Part shown: piece by piece, positions 34,601 to 46,600 of the stretch
Layout of the letters: each line of letters starts with the position of its first letter
How positions within the stretch are numbered: position 1 is the first letter of the stretch
Origin: Hydractinia symbiolongicarpus
Taxonomy: Eukaryota > Cnidaria > Hydrozoa > Anthoathecata > Hydractiniidae
DNA length: 60,000 bases
Assembly (NCBI RefSeq): GCF_029227915.1
Contig: NC_079888.1
Coordinates: forward strand, 11,765,001 to 11,825,000
Direction: 5' to 3'
Program-made: the position numbers and the translations under genes
The notes under the pieces: generated by a model
Database searches by the model: none
Told to the model about the DNA's origin: nothing
Seen by the model: the letters and a program-made list of their open reading frames with translations, nothing else

Positions 34601-37600
34601 TCGAAAGCCTGTTGCAATTTCCGAATTTTTTAGAAGATGATTTCCTTCCTAGAGTTTGTTATAACGCCTGCTTTGGTTAAGTTTTTAATAAACTCTTGGA
34701 AAATCTCTGCTAGCAACCACACTTTGTTACACAAGCACTTAGACATCTTATTGATTAAATAGTGCAGAAGGATGCACTTCGTGACGGATTTGGCTCTCCT
34801 AATTTTTAAAGTCCAGTTCGTTAAATAAATAAAAAAAATTGATTTTAGGATTTGGCCCATTTAAAATGCACGTCCAAACGAACAAAGCTAAGCCGGGTTG
34901 GGATATCATTGCACTGACGACTGTCACCTTATCCAGCGGAGTTTCAGCACATGTCCAGCTTGGAAAAATGCTAGGTGCTCCTGATTGGAAATTTGTTTTA
35001 CAAGTACCTTCGTTGACCTTCCAACAAATCAAGGAGATATTTACTGATAATTTGAAAACGAAATCCACTGGAGTAACTGCTTTGGATGGATGGGGTATTA
35101 AAAATTTCGCGCTTGAATATACCTTTGGAAAATCTACTATTTTAAAGTAAGTACCCCAAAAATATTAATTTTTTCATTCTAAAGAATGTATTAGTAGAAC
35201 ACATCATGTAAGTTACATGAATAAATTTATATACTAAATGGGACCTTAGGCTAATTTTTGATAGTAAAATGGGTTTGGTTGTGGTCGTAACGAAAACAGT
35301 TGTTATTGACATGCATTTTTCAATTCAGTAATAAGAAAACTCAAGAGCAAGAATCAAGTACAAGTACATGTAATGCAACCTGTGAATAGAACCCTAACAA
35401 AGAGAAACATCAATACTGAGACATAAAAGTTGTATATAACATAATGAACATGAAAAATATATATGAAAGGTCAAGAAAAAGATTTACACTAAAATTACGT
35501 TGAATATGATGAAGCGATTAAGCCTGATTCCCTTTTCATACAATTTGAAAGATTTGAGTGTTGAGCATATATATTGGTAATGTAATTAATCATCAGCAAA
35601 ATTAGAAAAATTATTTTTGCGCATGCGCAAATATATGTTGTTTAAAGGCGTAGGTGTTTGTTGACTAGTTATAGTTTTCCACTTCTTTCTGTATGTAAAT
35701 TGTATACGTTATATAAAGAAAGAAAATCAATTCTCAAAACAATCATAGAAGTGTCCATGGAAACTCGTAATTGTTGTCAATAAGGCGTTTCGTCATACAC
35801 CTGTATTTTTTTTTTATCTTAACACTAATAAACGAAATATAAACTTTTTGTTAAAGAATACGCGGAAATCCACTTTTATTTGGATATGATGGTGCTCATC
35901 TGGAAGGAATGTACTGGAAACCGGCTACACCCGGCCCTGTTTACGTGGACAATCCAAACACAGGAGAAAAACAATTAGCAGATCAACCAAAAAATGCATT
36001 TGCTTTTGCAGTGTGGTTTAAAAAGATAAATCTGGATTGGATCTTAGAAAAAATCATGGGGACGAATAAACCGTCAGTGAAGTGGTTTTCAAATATGAAT
36101 GCAGGTACACTCTTTTCTCACATGTACCTACACCCACGAAAATTGAATAGGGCAGTACCTCAATGGAAATAAAAAATAAATATGTAAAAGAATTAGGGGT
36201 TTAAATATTTACTTGTCATTTTTTTCAGTAATTGCAATCAGTAACGCAGTTGGTGTGGTCAAAGGAAAAGATGCATACAAGAAAGTAGAAAAAGAACCAA
36301 CTGAGTCTGAAGCCAGAATGGAAATTCCAGAAATGAACGAGGAGGTAAAAATACCAGCTCTTACGAAGCATTCTCCACGCAGATCTAATTTCTTATTTTT
36401 ACAAACACTACAAACACTAAGGAAAGGAACTACGCCCGGTAGAATAGTTGATCAGCCTGGTTTTCATAAATAATTACCATATGATCAGCATATTTGCATT
36501 CTTTCTCCTTGTGCATAAAACTGGGGGATAAATTCCCTTTCTCCAAATTCTTTTTTACGGTATCTTCTCATTATTAAAATTAGAAAATTCTGTTCGCTAC
36601 ATTATGCAAAAATTACTAAAAAATTACCTGCCTGTTATAAAATTATGGTGACAACAATGTATCCTTTTTAGGTAAATGGCCTTCGATACAGAAGAAACGC
36701 TGCAACTAATTCTTTCAGCATAAAGAACAAAATAAGACAATATCTTCAAAAAGGTCATTATGGCACTCGCCGAAACACATCTCCAGCCTTCCAATCAGCA
36801 AAGAGAGAAACTGAAAAAGTTAAAGTACCAGCTGAGCCCGAGATTGTATTCACCATACCTGGTCTAGCAGCTACTGCAATTCGTCCAGGTACACTTTTAC
36901 AATAATAAAAAAAAACTTTAACGTCTTTAAAAAATGAAAGATATTGCAGTTATGATCTACTTGTATCATGATATGCAATATCGATTCATTCTTAAAAACA
37001 ATACAAATTTTTCAATTGGCATGTAAGTAAGAAACGTATATAGGATTTGAGAAACACCTCTCCAACACACAAGCAAGATTGTGTTAGTACACTGACAGTA
37101 TAATTTTCTTCCAATTTTTTAATTTTATTATATTTCGTTTTTTTTTCTTTTCTTTTTATATTTATGTTAGTAGTAAATTGTATTTATTAATTCAATTATT
37201 TATTCACAATTTTTTTTTGTAATCATCTGTACATTATTTATTTGTTTAACATTTTAGAATTTTTCTTATGTCATAGCATCGAATTGCTGTTTGTGGAATT
37301 TTTCAACACTTTGTGTGTATGTTACAGAGATTGCGATAAATATAAAATATAACCAGTTAATACGCAAAATAACGAAAACCCCAAAGCATTATACAAGAAA
37401 ATAGGCGAATACAATTTCCAGTGGATCATATTTCCCGTCACATATATATGTTAGGATTAACAAACTTGTAACATTTATTGGCCTGAAGATCACATAAGCA
37501 TGTAAGGGCACAAATGCCTTTTATTCGTTTTAAACATATTCACTGATTTTGTGATTTTACGCTTCATTACAGGTTTATCCTTCCTGCTAACTTACAAGCT

Positions 37601-40600
37601 TCCAATGCTGACTAGAGATTGTTTTGAAAGCGCCATGTGCAAATGGATGGTTAAGAACTTGGGACAGGGTTTTCACATTCAATTGCTTGGTTACATTGGC
37701 AAAAAAGGAGTTGAGATCACAGCCAAGATTGGTTTTGACATTGAGTTGATTGCTCCGAAAAAATTGATGTTAACAAACGTGATATTCCGATTAAGAATCG
37801 GGTTAAACGATCCTGGTATCCGCGTTGAAGCAAGAATGGCGTATAACAATGCTGATTTGACCGACGACACATTGACATTTATGGGTACGTATGCGTTCTT
37901 CTTCAGAACATAGATAAGCCATACTTGATATGTTCATTTCTTATCTTTAAACCGGGAAACTTTCTGTCCACTTTCCCGTGCAACTTTTAAGAAAGGAAAT
38001 TTACTCTTTTAATTTTGCAACGCTTTCCAGAGTCTAACTCTAATTTAACTGCTTTTCAAAAACTCTGTTTTTGATAAATAAAAAAGTATATTTTTAGCAG
38101 CCAAAACCATTCATATCTTTTATTCGAGAAAAAATATTATCGCAAAAGCCATCTCCGCTAGATTACGCCATATTTTTTAACTCAGCATTTCCCCTTGAAA
38201 TGGTCATACCAATTTTCCACAAAAAAATAACAAATGTCACAACTTTGTTTATTTCTTTCAGGTGCAATTGAGATTGGCTTCACAGGAAAACTTGTTTTAG
38301 AATTTGCTATGGGCGGTATGATAAAACGCCCTTGGGACAACGATTACATAGCTTTTGGGAATATTTTTCTATCGGCTGGATATTCATTTGGAGCAGTGCC
38401 ACTTCCAAGTTTTCGTAAGTTTTTCACTTGTTATAAAACCCCTCCTATTTGACTTAACTTATAAAATTTGTGCGCCTTAAATATACACTTTAATGCATTT
38501 AAATAGATTTCGTGGTGGAATATAAGATATAACATAAACAAATATTTTCCCCTGATATGGCTTATCATTATTTCAAGTAAACTGTGTAACCTGCAAGAAC
38601 GCGCTTCCCGTTTATTAAAGTCAACTTCTCTTTTGTAGAGATTTCTTATCAAAGTCAACTTTTGTTTTGTGGAGATTTCTCTTTTAAAAATACTTAATCA
38701 GGATTTATTATTTGCGCAAGATAAATATTGACTTTTGCCATTTTCTCGAAATTCAGAGTTTGCTTAGAAAAATTAAAGGAATTTAAAATTTGCAATGTTC
38801 GTGAACTTTGTGAAATTTGTACAACTTTAATTTTTGTATAACTTTAATATATCATACGACAGTTAGTCATTTACTGCTGCAATTTTCTTGCAGTATTGTT
38901 CTTATTATTTATTATTCGCGAAAAAATGCACGCAATACCCATTCGGATATATGTTGTGTATATATTGCACCTTTACAAGTAAAATTGATCACAGTCTTTC
39001 TCACACTATTTACAACTTCTTTAACAAATAGATAAAAAGCATTTAGAATTTATGTAAAGCATTATGGTAAATACTTAGTTATATGCTTCACATGTCTTCT
39101 GATAGTTTAACGTAACTATATGTTATTATCTCTTAGAATTCGCAGTGGAAGTATGGCTTGGCAAACTTATTGCTAACGATCCTAATAACAACAAACATGT
39201 GATCAAATTCAAAGGAGCGTTTGGTATTGATCCAAACAAGCCGCAAGACTTCTGGGTATATGCTAAATTCAATAAATTGTCTATCAAGGGAGTGTGTGAA
39301 GCATATCAATTGAAATGCGATTCCATCCCCGCATCCGTCGCCGAATCAGGTTTCCCGGAAGGTTTGACCCTCTCATACGCAAAAGCAGGTATATCTTCGT
39401 TTTTTTGTATGCCCTCTAAGTAATTTTCCCCTGGAGTAATGTTTTCGCTCTCATGAAAACACACGAAAAGAAAATTATGGCCTGAAAAAGCAGACCACAT
39501 TCTCTAAACATCAAATATTTCTACGATTTTATGGTAAAGAATTTTGCAACAAGTTTTTTTAGGATTTGCCGGGCAAATTTTCAAAATATAATTTGCGAAA
39601 TCGCAAGAATAAAGGCAATTTTTCATCTTATTTTAGCTAAAAGCATACCTACCATTGGTTTGTTCGTCCCTGCCGGCTTCTTTATCAGTGGTAAGATAAA
39701 AATATTTGATATTGAAGCATGGGGCAAGATAATCGTCCAACCTGAAACTAGCACATTTGAAGTTGATATCAAAATGGCACCAATCAATTGGGTCAATGGT
39801 CTCATCAAAGTGCAGCGAAATGATGAGAACAGCAAAGAAGGACCAATTTGCTTTATAAGAGCAAGCAAGGTAGGGACAGTGAAATCAAATTTTTGAACGA
39901 TATCGCGGCTCTTTATGTCTAACCTACCAACAAAATAATTTTCCCCGCATCATCTAAATGAAATCATTACACTTTTGTTGAAATTTCGTTACACGAATTT
40001 TCTAGCAGAATGTGAGAGAGGTAACCGTTGCCGATCACATATCAAGGAGTTTAGAATAACCAGGACTTTCTCAAGCATTGATGAAGTACACGCTCTTTTG
40101 AGCGACATAAAACGAACTGATTCGCGAAAAAATTTTTCTGCAAAATATGCATTTATGATTGAACTCAAAAACGAAAAAATTTCATACCGAAAAATTCGGA
40201 ATTTTTGGACCCTTTATTCGCAAAAGTATATTTCCCGAAAAATTCTGGTGGCAAAAGTCTCTTCTACATATTACAAATTGGATTTGTCCACCAGTTCTCT
40301 ACAAATTTTTGTTTGTTTTTCCTGATATTTAATTTTTTCAAACAACAAACAAATTCGATCTTACCAATAGTTACTATTGACGCATTAGCATAATTTTTCT
40401 CAATTTACATCTAAAAGTCACAATGCTGTTAATTTAGACATATTTCCGGGTAAATATCGAAGGTTACGCAGAAGTTCTTGGCATAAATGGTCTCGTCAAG
40501 ATTGAGGTTTCTGAAACTAAATTTGAATTCAGAGTTAAGGGTACCATGTGGCCGGGAATCTTTGATGCTGGTGTTCATCTCATTGCAACCTATGGTAACC

Positions 40601-43600
40601 TGAACACCATGTCATTTGCAGTAAGTCTTTTAGTAATCATTATTTATTTTTTATTATTTGTATTTATTTCTACTGGAAAGCTACTTCTGTGTTTAAACTA
40701 CTGCTACTAATGATGGTCCTGTATTTTGAATGTATACATTAAGGGTCCCCATTATGTGAAGGAATATTTACATAGAATGATGCTCACACCTGTTAACATG
40801 CGCATTTACATTCAATTTTTCTTGTTCTGATGGAATGTTACCTGTTGCACAGATGTGTGGCGAAACATCAATTATTTGGACGATTGTCATAAAATTGAAA
40901 TTATAACTAAAAAATTGCCTCGTGTCCTCATCACTCGCATAATCAAAACACATGAAGATGAAACACAAGATGGTCTTTAAACTTAAATAGGGTTTTACAC
41001 CATTCTATTGTTTGAAAATCTCTTCTTCGGATAATTCATTTGTACCGGGTCCCTTCAACTTTATTTTTATGCAAAAAATAATTTTTTTCTGTAAAAATTT
41101 CTTCCCCATAAGGTACTCTATCTCAGTCTGGATAGGGAGAGCGTGTAAGGTAGAGGAGTGCAAGAAAATAATTTTTCCAATTTTTTTTCTAAAAAGACAA
41201 ATAAGAATATGATTTAATCCATTGCAATCATAGTTGGAGTATATTTCCAAAAACGCAAAAATAAACATTTTGCGTTCATCGGTGTTTTTATAATAAAAGC
41301 TATAATTTATTCCTTGTAATTTTAGCAAAATTTAGATTCTCTTAGCAAATTAGCGTTAATTTATTATGTTATTTAGACATTTAGACTATACTTAAACCCT
41401 CTAGATAACAGTTGACGTGGAAACAAGCAAGTTTATGGTTAAACTAAAACAAGCCATTATTGATTTCTGCGATTCAGCAGGAAAAGCGGCCAAAGCTGCG
41501 TTTGAAAGAGCTGATGCTGCCTTTGCTAAGGCGAATAATGATGTTTTAGAAGCTGATAAGAAAGTAAAGAAATGGAGAAATGATATCTCTGCATGGCAAG
41601 AAAGATTAAGAGCCAGGAACAGAGAATTGGAAAAAAAAAAGAAAGCAATGAATACAAGTTGCAAATCTAAATGTCCAAAAGGTGAGAACGCTACCTTAAA
41701 GTAAATAATTTTCCCAATTTAATTTCGTTAAGGTAAAACTTCTGAAAATAATAATTTTTACGTGGATCACTGTATCGTTCAACCGAAAGAAAATTACCTC
41801 CCGTGAAGAGGATTTTAATTATAATTTAAGAATTAAAATCTTATGTACTGTTATTCTAACAAATATCGGCCGTTGTAATTAAATTGATACTTTCATGGAC
41901 CAACCGGACTTATCTTTTGTTTTAGTATGTTTTGGATTTTTGGAATGGAACTCAAGATGCTGGAAAATTTGGGGTCATTGGTGTGGTTGTCCAAGATGGA
42001 ATAGCTGTTACAGCAAAATTGACGATATTATATGTTTGGCTGGTTGTGAATTGTCAAAATTAGCTAAGAAATTTATGATTTGGGTTGAACAAGTTGGAAT
42101 AAAGGTGAGGAATATCACCTGCACTTCCAGTTAGCACTTGCGTTCGCCATTTTGTTAGTTTTACAACCCTAATTAGTTTATATTTAATAATAATCCAAGA
42201 CATATGAGGTATATCCTAGAAATTTAGGACATTTGAAAAGAATGATGACGTCAGCATATAATAATGACTTTTCTTTTGTATGGGTAGATACTGTGCCAAG
42301 TGTCACGGTCATGATACTCCACCTAGTGTTATCAAGTTAAAGTTCAGTATTTAGATGTCCTAGAAAATCCCGATTACATAGAGTCCCGTTAAATTAATGG
42401 TTAAAATGGTAGTATAACCTTTAGATTCAATTGGCATTAGGAGACGTAGCAAAAGGCCTTGCAGATATGGCATCTGGCATTTTATCTGCTGCGCGATCTG
42501 TTCTCAGTTTTGCACAAGATGTGAAAAACTTCGTTGGCACAGCTGTACAAGGTGCCTTGAAGGGATTGAAATGGCTGGTCGAAAAAGCAGCCAACATCTT
42601 CTGGTTAAAGTAAGTAGATTAGCAAATACTGTATTTGATGAAAATTCGGTTTATCTTATATTATTTTAGTATGCTTAAAGTGAAATAATATACACGAGAA
42701 GAAATTTTCGTGAGATTTTATCATGTTTCAATTCAATTTTAAAATATATCTTATCGTAAAGCAGCCTTTCACATAAATAAATTCTAGCGAAAGAACTTTA
42801 TTGTGTCGGACTCGCTGAAATTTAATATTGCTATAGCTCAAGTCACTTTTTTTAGTTTTTAAAAACAGCTCACTTCAGGAGCTTTTATACAATTTGTAGC
42901 CTTAGAAAGTCTTTTTCTATTCTAAGGTTTAACAGTGCTCTCTAAAATTCAAAATAAGCAAAAAGTAGCAACACTTTTTTTCAAAAAGTGTTCTATAACA
43001 TTTTCATTTCTTTCGCGAAAATTTTTGATCTGCGAAATTATCAGGCCGCACAAATTAGTGCAATAAAGTAGTTTTTTTTCTTTTCATCGACAAACATATT
43101 GACAGCAAAATGTATTCCTTTATTAGCATGCATTTATATTGTAGTATATTTTCCGTTCAGCAAATTGCAGCTCAAAGCCAGTTTGGATCAAGATTTTAAC
43201 GCTTGTGTGGGATATGACATTGATTGTAAACTGTTTGGTTTTGTTGTCAAGAGCAAAGGAGAAGCATGTTTAAGTGGAAAGTTCCTGAAATCATTGGTTA
43301 ACGGTGTAACTGATAGTAAAGACTCGCCTTCAGAGTTAAAAGGTAAAAAAAAATATCTTCACAGAAAATCTAAACGGGGAAAATTTAGAATTTAAAATTT
43401 AAATTACGTCTCAAGTATATGTTTTTTATAAGAACGTTGGGGCAGAGATTTTGCCAGACATTAAAGCATATTAAGAAAGTTTTTAGCCTAAATTCTTCAA
43501 TAGATTGTAAGAATAAAATAAAACGAGCACAAGTCTAGAATTACTAAGAAACAATTATTTCCGAGCAGTTTCTTATTTCGTTTACTAGTACACGTGTACC

Positions 43601-46600
43601 CTTCTACAATTAAATAACTTCTAACAAGATAAGTTCTGCCTTCCAATTCCCCAAAAATATTCACCATCGTTCGTAACTCTAAGAAGAACACCAAAACAAA
43701 GTCTTAAAAAATTCGGCCTTAAAATTTGTATGTGCATGTTAATTCACCCGTAGTCTAAAATCTCACACCTTAAATTCTTTGTTGTTATTTCCGGTAGGAA
43801 TTTCTAAAACGTCGCAAAAATTGGAGGAAGCAGAAGGCAAATTTGATTCCATTAAAGACGCAGAAACTAAACTGGAAAAAGACAAGAAGGACGCAGATAG
43901 CAAGGTATGTGAATCTGGATGTCTCGCTGTCCGATAATTGCTGAATAAAGAATTTAATCAGACCAAAAGCAAAGAAATTTACAATCTGTTAGCCAAAAAA
44001 AGGGGGTTGTGCGTTGATAAAAAAAAAAAAATAAACACATGTTATACCTTCTCATTTTGTTTCCTGCCTGTTCATCCTTGCACTTACGCCTTTTGCGTTA
44101 GTTTTTCTTGCTCATAATTTGTCTCCTTTGCTCTGCACACGTCTTGCTGGTTATATTCACGTGTCCTGATTGGTCATTAAAAAGTTAACTTCATACGTAT
44201 CACCTGTTCTTTAGGCAAGTAATTTGTTTTACGATTAAAGAACATAATTTTTATGCAGTAATTAATTTTTTTGCTGGCATTAGATTAGCAAAGAAGTTGC
44301 TAAGAACTACGACGAAGAAATGAGCAGGAGATCATCGATTCCCAGACCTGAAATGCTTGCATTGTTAGAAAAACTACCAAAGCGTACCACTGTCCCAACA
44401 GAAGAGGAGATGAAATACATTCAAGCTGCCAACGAACCTCTACCGGAATACATTAAAAGTAATTTATATTGATACATTTTTAAGGAAAGTATATGCATGC
44501 AGCGGATATGAATGTGGTGCAATAGATGGTTACAGCGAGGACATAGTTTTTTGAAAAAATGTGAAGTTAAACTGCGATTTTTTAAATGCATTAATTAATT
44601 TTACATGTTATCTAATTATAATTTCTTTTTGTGCATGCATCAATTCTAAAATTATAATTAGAATCTTTAATTTAGTTTTTAAAAAACAAGCATAAATTTA
44701 AACTCCGCCCCAAAATAGCCGAAACATAAACAGTTGCTAAGCAATTTGACTGTGGCGAATAAATGGTAAATGATAGTTGTATAAACGAATTGAATGCTTT
44801 GTAAATAAACAATGCGCTTTTTTTAACTTACCGAGGTAAACAATGAAAAAACAATTTTGGGTGAGTATTTCCCTAAGCAACTTGAAAATATTTGGGGCGA
44901 AGTGTAAAAAATTATTTTGTTATAAAAGAGTAGTTGAGTTAAAAGGCTTTGTGGTATTTGCGTCAATGCCAAATTAAACGCCTTTTTTGAATTCAGTTAA
45001 GGTAGATATAATTGAAGTTGGATTTACAAAGATAATGTTTTAATTTGTAATCATAGGTGAAGAAACAGTATCAGCTTTTAATTCAGCACCATGGTTTACT
45101 CATAAAGATATATCACCAGCTGGATTGGACTCCTTACCAATAAAAGATAAAACTGAAACAGGATCAAAGAGAGAACTTGATTTCGGTATGTTGATATACT
45201 TCTATTTAATAGAGTTGTAGACCTTCTTACGGCTCGAGAGATTTTCGTAGAGTTATACTTGAATGTCATCTAATGCAGTAGTACAACATGGCAATAGAAT
45301 GGCAGAGAGATAAGGAGTAAAGTTATTTCGTTCAAAATTGTTAACAGCCTAAAAGGGCTCTTTTAATTGGCCAAAGATGCAATGGTTGATAAAACTTTCT
45401 TAATTATACAGTCATTTCATTTAAATTGATACAGTATCAAAACCGTTTATACTGAGCTTTTCGGGACCATATAAGCCTGGGCAGGGGCACAAAGTACCTG
45501 CGGGTCAAAACTACCAAACTACTTACGCTTAAGTGATGAAGCTTAGTATAATTGTACAATGTTTTATAGGTAGAAAAATAATTTAATGGCGTCACGTGGA
45601 TCAGAGATGACGTCAAACATACCTAAATATGCCATCCTATTTTCATATATACTTTAATTTTTTGCGTGTTACAAATGCTGAAACCTTCGGTAGACTTGTG
45701 AACTGTGTACCAAAAAATTAGTTTTAATGACGTCATTGGTATAAAAAATGACGTCATATCTGCAAGAAAGTTTGCTATTTTGACAATACAGATAAAGAAA
45801 TCCGTTATGTAGAATATTGAATTTAACAACGGCTCAAGGTTAGGAAAACAATATAATGACATTATTGGGATCAGAAAAGACGTCATTTCGCTAAATTATT
45901 AGTTCCTTCAAATCTGGTCTGCGTTGTATCCCTAGCACCGCTTTATGTCCTTAGCAACCCCTTGATAACCACCTGGTAAACAAGATACTTGTAATAAATA
46001 ATTTTATAACAAATACAATATTTTTAAACACTCTAACATTCATTCTTTCTTCGGATTTTCAGAATCTGCAATGAGTCCATGCGAACGTATGAGAAGAGCT
46101 TTGAAGAGTTATTCAGATCTTGCAGACGGATTACTATCATCTTCGCAATCACTGGCTGAACAAAGTGATAACTACAAAAAGGACAAGATCCATGATCAGA
46201 ACAGAATTTTGAAGTTGCAGGAAGACATCAACCATTTAGGTAAATACCACGACAGCTATTGTAACTGCTACGAGAAGAATGTAGCGGATAAAGAAATAGT
46301 GTTTAAGAAAACTAACTGCTCGTTCGTTGCTTGTGTCAGCTGGAATTTTTGGCTTTAACTTTTAAAAGAAATGTCTGTACATTGATTACGGTTACTTTTT
46401 TTAACTGACTCATTTAGTGGGATTTAAAAGAAGGTTTCGTCACAAGTCGAGTAGTATTAGACGAATACTTTTACTACAGATAATTTGCTTATTTTCTTGC
46501 GCAGAATCACATCACAACTTGACTGACCAAGACAGGAAAGATGCATATTTCTGGTACAATAAGGTCAACAAAGGTAAGCATTGTACTTCATTATATCAAC

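Noticed and set aside
39975-40325. 116-codon ORF between gene 2 exons 15 and 16
   Set aside because: Lies within the intron; exons 15 and 16 join in phase 0 without it, and its sequence is low-complexity AAAATTT-type repeat.
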